Part shown: positions 28,151 to 38,200 of the stretch, piece by piece | Layout of the letters: the number at the start of each line of letters is the position of its first letter | Numbering within the stretch: the first letter of the stretch is position 1 | Assembly (NCBI GenBank): GCA_024688365.1 | Contig: JAILEG010000046.1 | Location: 31,618 to 95,617, forward strand | Length of the DNA stretch: 64,000 nucleotides | Source of the DNA: Prevotella sp. | Lineage (GTDB): Bacteria > Bacteroidota > Bacteroidia > Bacteroidales > Bacteroidaceae | Reading direction: 5' to 3' | Made by a program: the position numbers and the translations under genes | Notes under the pieces: generated by a model | What the model was told of the DNA's origin: nothing | Seen by the model: only the letters and a program-made list of their open reading frames with translations | Databases searched by the model: none

Positions 28151-28208
28151 TATTTATGTCGCTTAATCCTATTTGTCACTTATATGGGAAACAGCTGGGC
28201 AGCCATTT

Positions 28209-28547
28209 CTACACCAGGCCGTCCAGCTGCTTCTTGAGATCCTTCAGCTGGTCACGCACTGACATGAGCGTCTCCATGACCTTCTGGCTCTTGTCGGCAC
28301 CGCTGCGGTTCTCCTGCAGCATCTTGCGGGCAGCCGCAATCTTGAAGCCACGCACCTTCACAAGGTTGTAGATGACCTTGATTTGCTCAATATCCTTCTC
28401 CGTGTACTGGCGCACACGGTTGCCCGTCGTCTTCGGACGGAGGTGCGGAAACTCTGTCTCCCAGTATCTGAGCAGACTCTCCGTCACGTTAATCTGCTGT
28501 GCCACTTCCTTGATAGAATAATACAGTTTATGCGGATTCTCTGCCAT
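28209..28547 (-). CDS. MerR-family transcriptional regulator
   Basis: 112 residues. MerR winged helix (about 8-78): KLYYSIKEVAQQINVTESLLRYWE, then RQYTEKDIEQIKVIYNLV and GFKIAAARKML. A short coiled coil (METLMSVRDQLKDLKKQL) replaces an effector domain, and no metal-binding cysteines are present. The family usually works as a dimer that twists promoter DNA. It is divergent from alaS with 175 bp between them, an arrangement common in Bacteroidales. Target and signal unknown. Confidence 0.88.
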   Translation of the reverse strand: MAENPHKLYYSIKEVAQQINVTESLLRYWETEFPHLRPKTTGNRVRQYTEKDIEQIKVIYNLVKVRGFKIAAARKMLQENRSGADKSQKVMETLMSVRDQLKDLKKQLDGLV

Positions 28548-28649
28548 GTTTAGTTACTTTTATATCAATCATTTACACTGTCATGCCGCCCAAACAGCCC
28601 AAGGGGGCTTCCGCAAACACAAGTTTTTGCGTATTCAGCAGCTTAATTG

Positions 28650-28681
28650 TTTGCAAAAATACTCAAAAGTCAGTATCTTTG
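28650..28681 (+). promoter_or_regulatory. alaS promoter
   Basis: TTTG (28650-28653) and TATCTTTG (28674-28681), 20 bp apart. The leader would be about 35 nt. Confidence 0.7.
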
Positions 28682-28722
28682 CAACACTTTTAAGCGAAAT
28701 TTAGAATTAAAATCAAAATAAG

Positions 28723-31389
28723 ATGATGACAGCAAACGAAATCCGCGACTCATACTTGAAATTCTTTGAGTCGAAGGGACACGTCATCGTACCGTCCGCC
28801 CCCATGGTTATCAAGGACGACCCTACGCTGATGTTTACCAATGCTGGTATGAACCAGTGGAAAGATATTATCCTCGGAACAAAGGAACCGAACCCCAGAC
28901 GTCGTACCGACTCGCAGAAGTGCCTGCGCGTGAGCGGCAAGCACAATGACCTGGAGGAGGTGGGACGCGATGCCGCACTGAGCCACCACACCATGTTTGA
29001 GATGCTCGGCAACTGGAGTTTCGGCGACTATTTCAAGAAGGAGGCAATCGATTATGCCTATGAGTACCTGGTCGATGTGCTGCACCTTGACCCGAAGGAC
29101 CTCTATGTCACCGTATTTGAGGGTGATCCCTCAGAGAACATCAGCCGGGACGATGAGGCTGCCAGCTACTGGGAGAAGCACTTCCCAAAGAACCATATCG
29201 TGAACGGAAACAAGCATGACAACTTCTGGGAGATGGGCGACACAGGTCCTTGCGGTCCCTGCTCGGAGATTCATATCGACTTCCGGACTGAGGAAGAAAA
29301 GGCCAAGGTGCCTGGCGAGGAGCTGGTCAACAAGGACCACCCGCAGGTCATTGAGATCTGGAATGTGGTCTTCATGCAGTTCAACCGCAAGGCTGACGGC
29401 AGCCTGGAGCCACTGAAGATGCACGTCATTGACACGGGCATGGGCTTCGAGCGGCTGGTTCGACTCATGCAGGGAAAGAACTCCAACTACGACACCGACA
29501 TCTTCGCGCCGGTCATTGCTGAGATTGAACGGCTGTCAGGCAAGACCTACCACCACACCTTCCCTGAGGGCCCGAACGGCGAAGGCACCAATGAGGAGCA
29601 GAAGGTCGACATCGCCATGCGTGTCGTGGCCGACCACCTGCGCGCCGTGGCCTTCTCCATTGCCGATGGCCAGTTGCCAAGCAATGCCAAGGCGGGCTAC
29701 GTCATCCGCCGCATCCTGCGCCGTGCCGTACGCTATGCGTACACATTCCTCGACCAAAAGGAGGCATTCATGTTCAAGCTCCTCAATGTGCTGGTACACG
29801 AGATGGGGCAGGCTTACCCCGAGCTTGCCGCACAGCGTGAGCTGATTGCACGTGTGATGAAAGAGGAAGAGGACTCTTTCCTCCGCACACTGGAGAAGGG
29901 AATCTCCCTGCTCAACGGTGCGATGGACGAGCTGAAAGCGCACGGAAAGACCGAGCTTGACGGCAAGGAGGCTTTCCGCCTGTTTGACACTTACGGCTTC
30001 CCACTCGACCTGACCGAGCTTATCTGCGGGGAGAATGGCTACACCGTTGACGAGAAACAGTTCAACGAGGAGATGGCACAGCAGAAAGCACGTGCCCGCA
30101 ATGCCGCCGTCGTTGAGAATGGCGACTGGGTTGTGCTGAAGGAAGGCGAGCAGGAGTTTGTCGGCTATGACTATACTGAATACGAGTGCCATATCCTCCG
30201 ATACCGCAAGGTGACACAGAAGAAGAGCAGCTTCTTTGAGCTGGTACTCGACCACACACCATTCTATGGCGAGATGGGCGGACAGGTCGGTGACCAGGGA
30301 GTGCTGGTCAGCGAGGACGAGACCATCAGCGTCATCGACACCAAGCGTGAGAACAACCAAAGCATACACATCGTCAAGGAACTGCCGAGGAACGTTGAGG
30401 CTGACTTCATGGCTTGCGTTGACACTGACAAACGTGATGCCTCAGCCGCCAACCACACCGCAACCCACCTGCTGGACTATGCGCTGAAGCAGGTTCTGGG
30501 CGACCATGCCGAGCAGAAGGGATCATACGTCAGCCCTGACACGCTGCGCTTCGACGTGTCCCACTTCCAGAAGATTACTGATGAGGAACTGCGGCAGGTG
30601 GAGCTGATGGTGAACGAGATGATCCGCAAGGACTATCCTATTGACGAGCATCGCGACATGCCTATGGAAGAAGCCAAGAAGATGGGGGCCGTGGCCCTCT
30701 TCGGGGAGAAGTATGGCGACAAGGTCCGTGTGGTCAGCTTCGGACCAAGCTGCGAGTTCTGCGGCGGTATCCATGCCACATCAACGGGCCGCATTGGCTT
30801 CTTCAAGATTGTAGGCGAGAGCAGCGTCGCTGCCGGTGTGCGCCGCATCGAGGCCATGACTGGGGAAACCTGCGAGAAAGCCATCTATGCCCTCGAAGAC
30901 ACCCTGCGTGACCTCAAGGCCATGTTCAACAATGCCAAGGATCTGAAGGCAGTCCTCACAAAGTATGTTGAGGAGCATGATGCCATGAAGAAAGAAGTTG
31001 AGAGCTTCCGCCAGCAGGCTGTCGACCGCACCGCCAAGGGCCTGACCGAGCGTGTGCAGACGGTCAATGGTGTGAACGTGGTCAAGGCGGTTCTTCCTGT
31101 TGACCCGGCATCAGCCAAGGACATCGTGTTCAAGGTGCGTGAGGCCATACCGGAGAAACTCGTCTGCGTACTTGGTTCTGTCCATGAGAACCGTCCCCAG
31201 CTCTCCATCATGCTCAGTGACGACATGGTGAAGGAGCATGAGCTGAATGCCGGCAAGATTATCCGTGAGGCAGCCAAGATCATCAAGGGTGGCGGTGGCG
31301 GCCAGCCACACTACGCCCAGGCTGGCGGCAAGGATGCCGATGGGCTCAATGCCGCTGTAGAGAAGGTCATTGAGCTTGTAAACCTGTAA
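28723..31389 (+). CDS. alaS: Alanyl-tRNA synthetase
   Basis: 888 residues, the usual length. Class II catalytic core with [42 protein letters not shown] and [19 protein letters not shown]. The editing domain carries the zinc ligands HTATH and [16 protein letters not shown]. The C-terminal DHHA1 domain ends [14 protein letters not shown]. It charges tRNA-Ala and removes misacylated Ser and Gly. Starts ATG-ATG at 28723; the second is equally possible. Single gene behind its own promoter. Confidence 0.97.
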   Translation: MMTANEIRDSYLKFFESKGHVIVPSAPMVIKDDPTLMFTNAGMNQWKDIILGTKEPNPRRRTDSQKCLRVSGKHNDLEEVGRDAALSHHTMFEMLGNWSFGDYFKKEAIDYAYEYLVDVLHLDPKDLYVTVFEGDPSENISRDDEAASYWEKHFPKNHIVNGNKHDNFWEMGDTGPCGPCSEIHIDFRTEEEKAKVPGEELVNKDHPQVIEIWNVVFMQFNRKADGSLEPLKMHVIDTGMGFERLVRLMQGKNSNYDTDIFAPVIAEIERLSGKTYHHTFPEGPNGEGTNEEQKVDIAMRVVADHLRAVAFSIADGQLPSNAKAGYVIRRILRRAVRYAYTFLDQKEAFMFKLLNVLVHEMGQAYPELAAQRELIARVMKEEEDSFLRTLEKGISLLNGAMDELKAHGKTELDGKEAFRLFDTYGFPLDLTELICGENGYTVDEKQFNEEMAQQKARARNAAVVENGDWVVLKEGEQEFVGYDYTEYECHILRYRKVTQKKSSFFELVLDHTPFYGEMGGQVGDQGVLVSEDETISVIDTKRENNQSIHIVKELPRNVEADFMACVDTDKRDASAANHTATHLLDYALKQVLGDHAEQKGSYVSPDTLRFDVSHFQKITDEELRQVELMVNEMIRKDYPIDEHRDMPMEEAKKMGAVALFGEKYGDKVRVVSFGPSCEFCGGIHATSTGRIGFFKIVGESSVAAGVRRIEAMTGETCEKAIYALEDTLRDLKAMFNNAKDLKAVLTKYVEEHDAMKKEVESFRQQAVDRTAKGLTERVQTVNGVNVVKAVLPVDPASAKDIVFKVREAIPEKLVCVLGSVHENRPQLSIMLSDDMVKEHELNAGKIIREAAKIIKGGGGGQPHYAQAGGKDADGLNAAVEKVIELVNL

Positions 31390-31558
31390 AGAATTGACAA
31401 ATCACATATAAGCCGCCTGGTGCCTATGGGCACTGGGCGGCTTTGTTTATGGCTGGCCCATAAGCCGGACAGACAGCCTATCGAACTGGGACATGGCTGC
31501 AGACACACCTCAAACAACAGCTTCTCGCATCGCCCCCCAGCCCAACCTTGAAATTCTC

Positions 31559-31646
31559 TACACGTAAGGAAATTCGTCCTTACACGTAGAGAAATATTTT
31601 CCTACGTGTAAATAAATTCTTCCATACGCGTAAGGACATTCATAAA
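31559..31646. repeat. 22-bp-period array C (four units)
   Basis: Units start at 31559, 31581, 31603 and 31625, exactly 22 bp apart. Cores are TACACGTA, TACACGTA, TACGTGTA and TACGCGTA, with linkers AGGAAATTCGTCCT, GAGAAATATTTTCC, AATAAATTCTTCCA and AGGACATTCATAAA. The linkers are near-palindromic as well. It shares its sequence with array B. It lies between alaS and the next gene. The rest of 31390-31790 holds only an imperfect GCCGCC(T)GG...CCGGGCGGC-like palindrome after alaS near 31411-31442, which may be its terminator. Confidence 0.85.
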
Positions 31647-31791
31647 AACATTGGTTTTCCATGTCAGGGCACCCCCATCCACAGGCCTGCAGCCCCTCAC
31701 CCACACACAGGGGACGATGCCCATCAGCTGACAGCCACGACTACGAATCGGCAACTGTCATCCCCCTACTGCCAAAAAACAATCCTTTTAT

Positions 31792-31822
31792 TTTGCACTT
31801 CGCCCGATTTAGTGTATCTTTG
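31792..31822 (+). promoter_or_regulatory. Promoter that implies a leaderless mRNA
   Basis: TTTG (31792-31795) and TATCTTTG (31815-31822) are 19 bp apart. The predicted start coincides with the ATG at 31828, so the mRNA would have almost no leader. Confidence 0.7.
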
Positions 31823-31827
31823 TGGCT

Positions 31828-32454
31828 ATGAACGCACAAGAAGCACAGAACATAAAATGGAGCGAAAACATCATCATCGCAGATGGTGACTACATAGACC
31901 GTGTGACCTTCGACCTCATCGTCAACTTTGAGCGGATGCTGAACCGCCGCATCCCTGCTGCTGACCTCAGCCAATGGATTGTGGACATCGCCCTTGACGG
32001 ACGGCTGAAGCCTGGAGAACACGAGACACAGGTCATACTCCTGCACGACAGAAAGAACCACAAGCTGGAGAACTTCGCCCCCGCCGGATACGACAGTGAG
32101 CTGAACGGACAGGCTTTCCAGGATCCACAGCTCGGCGAGTTCATCATCAATGCCATACCCACCGGAGAGGAGGCAAGCAACAAGGAAGAGGTATTGCTCG
32201 ACCTCCTGAAGACGCTTCTCAGCCACGAGGAGGTAAGGAGGATCATGATTGTGCCGGACGGTGAGGACAACGACACACTCCACCCCATCAGGAACACCCT
32301 GAGAGATGCGGATGACGAGCAAAAGCACATCACGCTCTTTGCCATGCAGCCCCTTGAGGGCGGCAACTTCAAGCAGGCGATTCTCGGCTACTCGCTCATG
32401 CACGCCCTGGGCATCTCATCCGCCGAGATTGACAGAAAGACAGGAAACAAATAA
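31828..32454 (+). CDS. Conserved cytoplasmic protein of unknown function
   Basis: 208 residues, no signal peptide or membrane segment. Acidic overall. Segments include IIIADGDYIDRVTFDLIVNF, RIPAADLSQWIVDIALDG and EEVRRIMIVPDGED, suggesting an alpha/beta fold. I do not recognise a named family. The GTG at 31822 lies within the -7 box, so the ATG at 31828 is the start. It precedes the carboxynorspermidine dehydrogenase gene by 83 bp and could share its mRNA. Confidence 0.72.
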   Translation: MNAQEAQNIKWSENIIIADGDYIDRVTFDLIVNFERMLNRRIPAADLSQWIVDIALDGRLKPGEHETQVILLHDRKNHKLENFAPAGYDSELNGQAFQDPQLGEFIINAIPTGEEASNKEEVLLDLLKTLLSHEEVRRIMIVPDGEDNDTLHPIRNTLRDADDEQKHITLFAMQPLEGGNFKQAILGYSLMHALGISSAEIDRKTGNK

Positions 32455-32537
32455 AAAACAACAATAAACAAGAACACCCCCTACAGGGCATGTCAATGCC
32501 CCCTCCCCAAAAGAGGGAAAGGGGTGGATTTCAGACT

Positions 32538-33776
32538 ATGGGAAAAGTTTTAATGATTGGCGCAGGTGGCGTGGCTACCGTAGCCGCTTTCAAGATTGTC
32601 CAGAACCAGGACGTCTTCACGGAGTTTATGATTGCAAGCCGCCGCAAGGAGAAATGCGATGAGCTGGTGAAGGCTATCCACGACAAGGGATACAAGGCCG
32701 ACATCAAGACAGCACAGGTTGACGCTGACGATGTGGAACAGCTCAAGGCCCTCTTCAGCTCGTTCAAGCCGGAACTGGTGATTAATCTCGCCTTGCCTTA
32801 CCAGGACCTCACCATCATGGATGCCTGCCTGGCCTGCGGATGCAACTACCTTGACACGGCCAACTATGAGCCAAAGGATGAGGCGCACTTCGAGTACAGC
32901 TGGCAGTGGGCCTACAAGGACAAGTTCGAGAAGGCCGGACTGACGGCCATCCTCGGCTGCGGATTCGACCCAGGAGTGTCACAGGCTTACACCGCATACG
33001 CTGCCAAGCATCACTTTGACGAGATTCACTACCTTGACATCGTCGACTGCAATGCCGGCAACCACCACAAGGCTTTCGCCACAAACTTCAATCCGGAAAT
33101 CAACATCCGTGAGATTACCCAGAAGGGACTCTATTACGAGGATGGCAAATGGATTGAGACCGAACCGCTGGCAGTGCATCAGGACCTCACCTACCCCAAC
33201 ATCGGGCCACGTGACTCTTACCTCATGCACCACGAGGAGCTGGAATCGCTCGTGAAGAACTACCCGACCATCAAGCGCGCCCGTTTCTGGATGACCTTCG
33301 GCCAGCAGTACCTCACCTACCTTGACTGCATACAGAACCTCGGCATGAGCCGTATCGACGAGATTGAGTATGAGGCTCCATTGGCAGATGGAAGCGGAAA
33401 GACCGCAAAAGTCAAGATTGTGCCATTGCAGTTCCTCAAGGCCGTGCTGCCCAATCCGCAGGATCTCGGCGAGAATTACGATGGCGAGACTTCCATTGGC
33501 TGCCGCATCCGGGGCATCAAGGATGGAAAGGAGCAGACCTACTACATCTACAACAACTGCCGCCACCAGGATGCCTACAACGAGACAGGCATGCAGGGCG
33601 TAAGTTATACGACGGGAGTTCCGGCAATGGCGGGTGCGATGATGTTCCTCAAGGGACTCTGGCGCAAGCCAGGTGTATGGAACGTGGAGGACTTCAATCC
33701 GGACCCGTTCCTGCAGGTACTCAACGAACAGGGACTGCCTTGGCACGAGGTGTTCGGCGGAGACCTGGAACTGTAG
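32538..33776 (+). CDS. Carboxynorspermidine dehydrogenase (saccharopine dehydrogenase family)
   Basis: 412 residues. N-terminal Rossmann fold with VLMIGAGGVATVAAFKI and LVINLALPYQDLTIMDACL, CNYLDTANYEP, and the catalytic region LGCGFDPGVSQAYTAYA. The match is to the carboxy(nor)spermidine dehydrogenase branch, which reductively joins aspartate semialdehyde to a diamine on the alternative spermidine pathway common in gut Bacteroidota. The decarboxylase partner is not in this window. The longest ORF begins at 32490, but its 16 extra residues come from a C/G-rich palindrome and are unlikely to be translated. Confidence 0.85.
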   Translation: MGKVLMIGAGGVATVAAFKIVQNQDVFTEFMIASRRKEKCDELVKAIHDKGYKADIKTAQVDADDVEQLKALFSSFKPELVINLALPYQDLTIMDACLACGCNYLDTANYEPKDEAHFEYSWQWAYKDKFEKAGLTAILGCGFDPGVSQAYTAYAAKHHFDEIHYLDIVDCNAGNHHKAFATNFNPEINIREITQKGLYYEDGKWIETEPLAVHQDLTYPNIGPRDSYLMHHEELESLVKNYPTIKRARFWMTFGQQYLTYLDCIQNLGMSRIDEIEYEAPLADGSGKTAKVKIVPLQFLKAVLPNPQDLGENYDGETSIGCRIRGIKDGKEQTYYIYNNCRHQDAYNETGMQGVSYTTGVPAMAGAMMFLKGLWRKPGVWNVEDFNPDPFLQVLNEQGLPWHEVFGGDLEL

Positions 33777-33851
33777 AAAAACTCCAAAAGGAGGGAGACA
33801 GGACTTACAAATATCACGTACCCATTATTCATCATTAATCAACTGACACTC

Positions 33852-33930
33852 ATCTCGCTCTCCACACGTAGTGAGAGATTGTCTTAGACTCGTACCCCCA
33901 CGAGATACAGCTCTCCTCCGGAGAGATTGG
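33852..33930 (+). promoter_or_regulatory. Hairpin-rich recA leader
   Basis: Three hairpins follow each other: CTCTC/GAGAG (about 33857-33876), CTCGT/ACGAG (33889-33904) and CTCTC-CTCC-GGAGAG nested in CCCCC/GGGGG (33896-33931). The last ends about 10 nt before the ATG and could limit ribosome access. Confidence 0.4.
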
Positions 33931-33941
33931 GGGATGCTACT

Positions 33942-34946
33942 ATGGCAGAAGCAAACGAAGGAAAACTGAAAGCATTGCAGGCTGCAATGTCGAAGATAGA
34001 GAAAGATTTTGGTAAAGGGTCCATCATGCGTATGGGCGACGAACAGATTGAGAACGTAGAGGTAATCCCGACGGGCAGCGTTGCCCTTGACACCGCACTT
34101 GGTGTAGGTGGCTATCCACGCGGCCGTATCATTGAGATTTACGGTCCGGAGAGTTCCGGTAAGACGACACTGGCTATCCATGCCATTGCCGAGGCGCAGA
34201 AACAGGGTGGCATCGCAGCCTTCATTGATGCCGAGCATGCCTTTGACCGCTTCTATGCAGAGAAACTTGGGGTGGACGTTGACAACCTCTGGATTTCACA
34301 GCCGGACAACGGCGAGCAGGCCTTGGAGATAGCTGACCAGCTTATCCGCTCGTCTGCCATCGACATCCTTGTGGTCGACTCCGTTGCAGCCCTCACCCCA
34401 AAGAAGGAAATAGAGGGCGACATGGGCGAATCCGCCGTTGGTCTGCAGGCACGGCTCATGAGCCAGGCACTGCGCAAGCTCACCTCCACCATCTCAAAGA
34501 CCAACACCTGCTGCATCTTCATCAACCAGCTGCGTGAGAAAATCGGGGTGATGTTCGGCAATCCCGAGACAACCACGGGTGGCAACGCACTGAAGTTCTA
34601 CAGTTCTGTCCGCCTTGACATCCGCCGCGTCACAAGCATCAAGGACGGCGACCAGATTATCGGAAACCAGGTGCGCGTGAAGGTTGTGAAGAACAAGGTG
34701 GCTCCTCCTTTCCGCAAGGCTGAGTTTGAGATAACCTTCGGTGAGGGCATCTCCAAGATTGGCGAGATCGTTGACTTGGGCGTTCAATACAACATCATCC
34801 AAAAGAGTGGCAGCTGGTTCAGCTACAACGGCACGAAGCTCGCACAGGGACGTGATGCCACCAAGACAATGATTAAGGACAACCCCGAGCTTGCCGAGGA
34901 GCTGGAAGGACTCATCAAACAGGCGATTGCCGAAAAAGAAAAGTAA
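33942..34946 (+). CDS. recA: Recombinase A
   Basis: 334 residues. Walker [10 protein letters not shown], the loop [39 protein letters not shown] and the C-terminal domain [16 protein letters not shown] are all standard. It forms filaments on single-stranded DNA for recombination and SOS signalling. The longest ORF starts at a TTG (33927) inside the leader hairpin; the ATG at 33942 gives the normal start. It follows the carboxynorspermidine dehydrogenase gene by 165 bp. I saw no LexA-type box by eye. Confidence 0.97.
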   Translation: MAEANEGKLKALQAAMSKIEKDFGKGSIMRMGDEQIENVEVIPTGSVALDTALGVGGYPRGRIIEIYGPESSGKTTLAIHAIAEAQKQGGIAAFIDAEHAFDRFYAEKLGVDVDNLWISQPDNGEQALEIADQLIRSSAIDILVVDSVAALTPKKEIEGDMGESAVGLQARLMSQALRKLTSTISKTNTCCIFINQLREKIGVMFGNPETTTGGNALKFYSSVRLDIRRVTSIKDGDQIIGNQVRVKVVKNKVAPPFRKAEFEITFGEGISKIGEIVDLGVQYNIIQKSGSWFSYNGTKLAQGRDATKTMIKDNPELAEELEGLIKQAIAEKEK

Positions 34947-34981
34947 AGTTACTCTTACTTCAGAACCAAAGGAATTTTGAA

Positions 34982-35060
34982 GTTAAGGGAGTCATGCCCA
35001 ATATACTGTCAATGCTGACCTCTATCAGCAATGAAAGGTATGGACACAACTCCCTTAACT
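34982..35060. other. 12-bp inverted repeat enclosing an inner hairpin, after recA
   Basis: AGTTAAGGGAGT (34982-34993) and ACTCCCTTAACT (35049-35060) are perfectly complementary across 55 nt. Inside, GCTGA and TCAGC form a second stem. No T run follows directly. It may be a terminator-like 3' structure for recA, a small mobile palindrome or a short RNA. Confidence 0.5.
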
Positions 35061-35148
35061 CCGTTCCATTTCATTCCACAACACACCAGCAAATACTGTC
35101 CCCCACCTTAAGATCCTTTTTTTTCTGTGAGTCTCGGACAATCTGGAA

Positions 35149-35156
35149 TATCTTTG
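35149..35156 (+). promoter_or_regulatory. SNF2 helicase promoter -7 box
   Basis: TATCTTTG; predicted start near 35163 and a leader of about 60 nt. An eight-T run lies about 20 bp upstream. Confidence 0.55.
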
Positions 35157-35222
35157 TGACAGAATCTGGCAGCAGCTCAATAGCTACTTGTCATTACATA
35201 TATTAATCATCCTACATTACCC

Positions 35223-38200
35223 ATGATTGATTTCTCCACCCTCCCAACCTCAGAACAGACACTTATAATGGTAATGGCTTATTTCTCGGGAGAGTATTTC
35301 CAAAGAAAGACTTTTCTACGGGCTGTGGAACGGCATATAGAGCAAGACGTGTTTACTATGACGTTCAACAGACTGGTAAAGAGAGGAGTCATCACCGAAT
35401 CCCGCTACCATTACAGAGGCGACAAGGAATACACACTGGAAGATGGCATGGTCATTCCTGCCATACATGAGCTTTTCCAAGCTCAGAATGACAGACTGCT
35501 GCAAAATACACGGAGAGCATGGAGACAGATAACGAGGAATGAATATCCCAACATCGCCGTAAGGCAAATCATCACCCTGACCCATCCACAGGAGCGAGAG
35601 GCATTGGCATCCCGTTACTTCCTGCCCGACAGCATGATATACTACAAATTCGCTGACTTGTTACCAGACAAGAATTTCAAGGAGGTATTCGAGCAGATGG
35701 AAGATTCCACATTGCTTTCCTGTGCCAATCATGGACTGAGGAAGGTTATCTGCAACGATGAGCCTGTAGACTGGAAATACCTGAAAGACCTGCTCATAGA
35801 CAGCAGACAGAAGCAACGCAAGACCATCAGCAAAAGGGAGCTGTCCAGCATCTTCGCCTTCTATTACTATCTGGCCTCAGGAGAAATCTGCATCGACCTC
35901 TCTGTCTCCCCTGTCAACCCTTTCACCTTGCAGATTGCTGCCATCAACGCGCTCTACAAAGGTGACTATCCTCTTGCCTACAAGCTCTACACCAAGGCTA
36001 TGACAGCCAACAACAAACTGTCGCCCGAGAAAGGAATATTTGTCAATCCCATCAGCAATTACTATTTCGTACTGACCATGCTGCTGACACGGACGGAGAC
36101 AGCCTTGAAGAAAATAACATCCCTGATGAAGAAGAAAGGAGCATCACAAGCACCCAACTACTTCCTCCTCAAGCCTCTTGAAACCTATTTCTGCGACAAA
36201 ACTGAGGCAGACATATCCAAGTCTGGCTTCAAGAGCTTTCTCAACAAGGACGAACACGCAGCTGCACAGTGGCTCACCTGGATGGTATGGCACAAATTTG
36301 GGAATATTCCCGAAGATGCAAAACCACCCGTCAGGCCACCCCACTCTGCCTTTCTCCGGCATGAGTTAGAAACAGCCAGCACCCAGGAGAGGCTGGCAGA
36401 ATATTTCAAAGGCCCATCCCTATTCAGCCGTATAGAAGTGAAATCAATATGGCAGCTACGGCTGGAGGAAATAATCGCATCGAACCAGCAGGCTGAAAGC
36501 ACAGTGAGAGACAAAGAGAATCAGCAGACACAGCTCATCTACCTGCTACGATACGACAACATTGTCCCCATTCTGAAGAAACGGTTAAAGAATGGCAACT
36601 GGTCGGTTGGCAAGGAATCATCCATCCGTGAACTGAGAAGCCTAAAAGAAGATTGCATGGACGACATTGACAAGAATCTTGCCATCTCCCTGACACCGTG
36701 GGACTATGACATCTACATCAGCCAATACATCCCCATGTTGGCCGGTTGCAATCATGTCTATACAGGCTCCACTTACGACCTGCAACCCGTCAACGTCCAT
36801 GAGGAAAAACCTTTCCTTATCATTGACAAGAGTAAGAAAGGGACATTCAACGTATCATCCAACATCGCCAATATACTTGACAAAGATGATGTCGCCTACT
36901 ACAGGAAAAATTCTGACACTGACTACTCCGTGTTCCATCCATCTCCTTTCGAACTGAAAGTGTATGATGAAATCCTCTCACAGAAGACCTATCCTGCCGA
37001 GGCGGAGCCGCTGCTGATAAAGCTGATAGCAACCATTGGGGAAAAGACCGAGATTCATTCCAATATGGTGGCTGAACGGGACAACCTTCAACGGGTGGAC
37101 GTTCCTCCACGCATCACGCTCCGCATCGTACCCACCAATGGCAATCTGTTCCACACCACGGCCTCTGTACGTGTCACTGACAGTCTCGCCTTTGTCCCAA
37201 CACGGGGCAATGTTACCACTGTTGCCGAGCTCGATGGAAAACAAGTACAGCTGGTACGAAACTATAAGGAGGAGAAGAAGAACATGAAAAAAATAAGTGA
37301 GGCATTGATGGAGGCCGACTTTCTGGAAGAATCAGAGGAATGGATTCCCGACAGCATCACCGATGCCCTTTCCCTGCCCATCCAGACAATGCTTCCTCTC
37401 ATGCAATGGTGCAAAGAGAATGAAGATGTTTGCTGCATGGAATGGGCTGAGGGCAGCAAGCTCAGCTACCATCCTGCCATCAGTAGCCGGTCAGCAAACA
37501 TCGCCATCAAGCCAAAGAACGGCTGGTTTGAGGTAGAAGGCAACGTGGAAATCAGTGACGGGCAGATTCTCTCTCTTCAAAAGCTGCTTGAAGCGATGCA
37601 TCAGAGTGGCAGACAGAAGTTCATCCGCATTGGCGAGAACGAATATATCACCCTCAGCACTCAGTTATCGCGCATCCTCAAACGTCTCGACACTGTCACA
37701 TCCGAGAGCCGTTCACACCTGCAGATGGCTCCGGCAGCAATATCGCTTTTAGGAGAGATGCTTGACGATGAGACGCTGAACATCCAACATGGGGCTGCTG
37801 TCAGTGAGCTGCGCCACCGCATTGAGGAAAGCAGCAAGCGATCACCCTCCGTTCCTGCCATGCTCCAGGCCCAGCTGCGCGACTATCAAGAGGAAGGATT
37901 TGAATGGATGTCAAAGGTTACGGCATGGGGAGCTGGTGTCTGCCTTGCTGACGACATGGGCTTGGGGAAAACCCTGCAGACCATCACCCTACTCCTGGAG
38001 CAATGCAATGAGGGTCCCTCGCTCGTGGTTGCCCCGGCATCCGTTGTTCCCAACTGGCGCAATGAACTGAGGCGCTTCTCACCGACACTGAATATCATCC
38101 AGCTCAATCTCTGTGAAGACCGCCAGCATGCCATCAACGAAGCTGGCGCAGGAGATATAGTCCTGATTACCTATGCCTTACTGAACATTCACCAGAAGGA

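Noticed and set aside
29536..30369. Minus-strand ORF opposite alaS
   Set aside because: Shadow of a full-length, highly conserved gene.
32490..32537. N-terminal extension of carboxynorspermidine dehydrogenase
   Set aside because: The 16 extra codons are part of a C/G-rich palindrome, and the enzyme's Rossmann fold begins at the next ATG.
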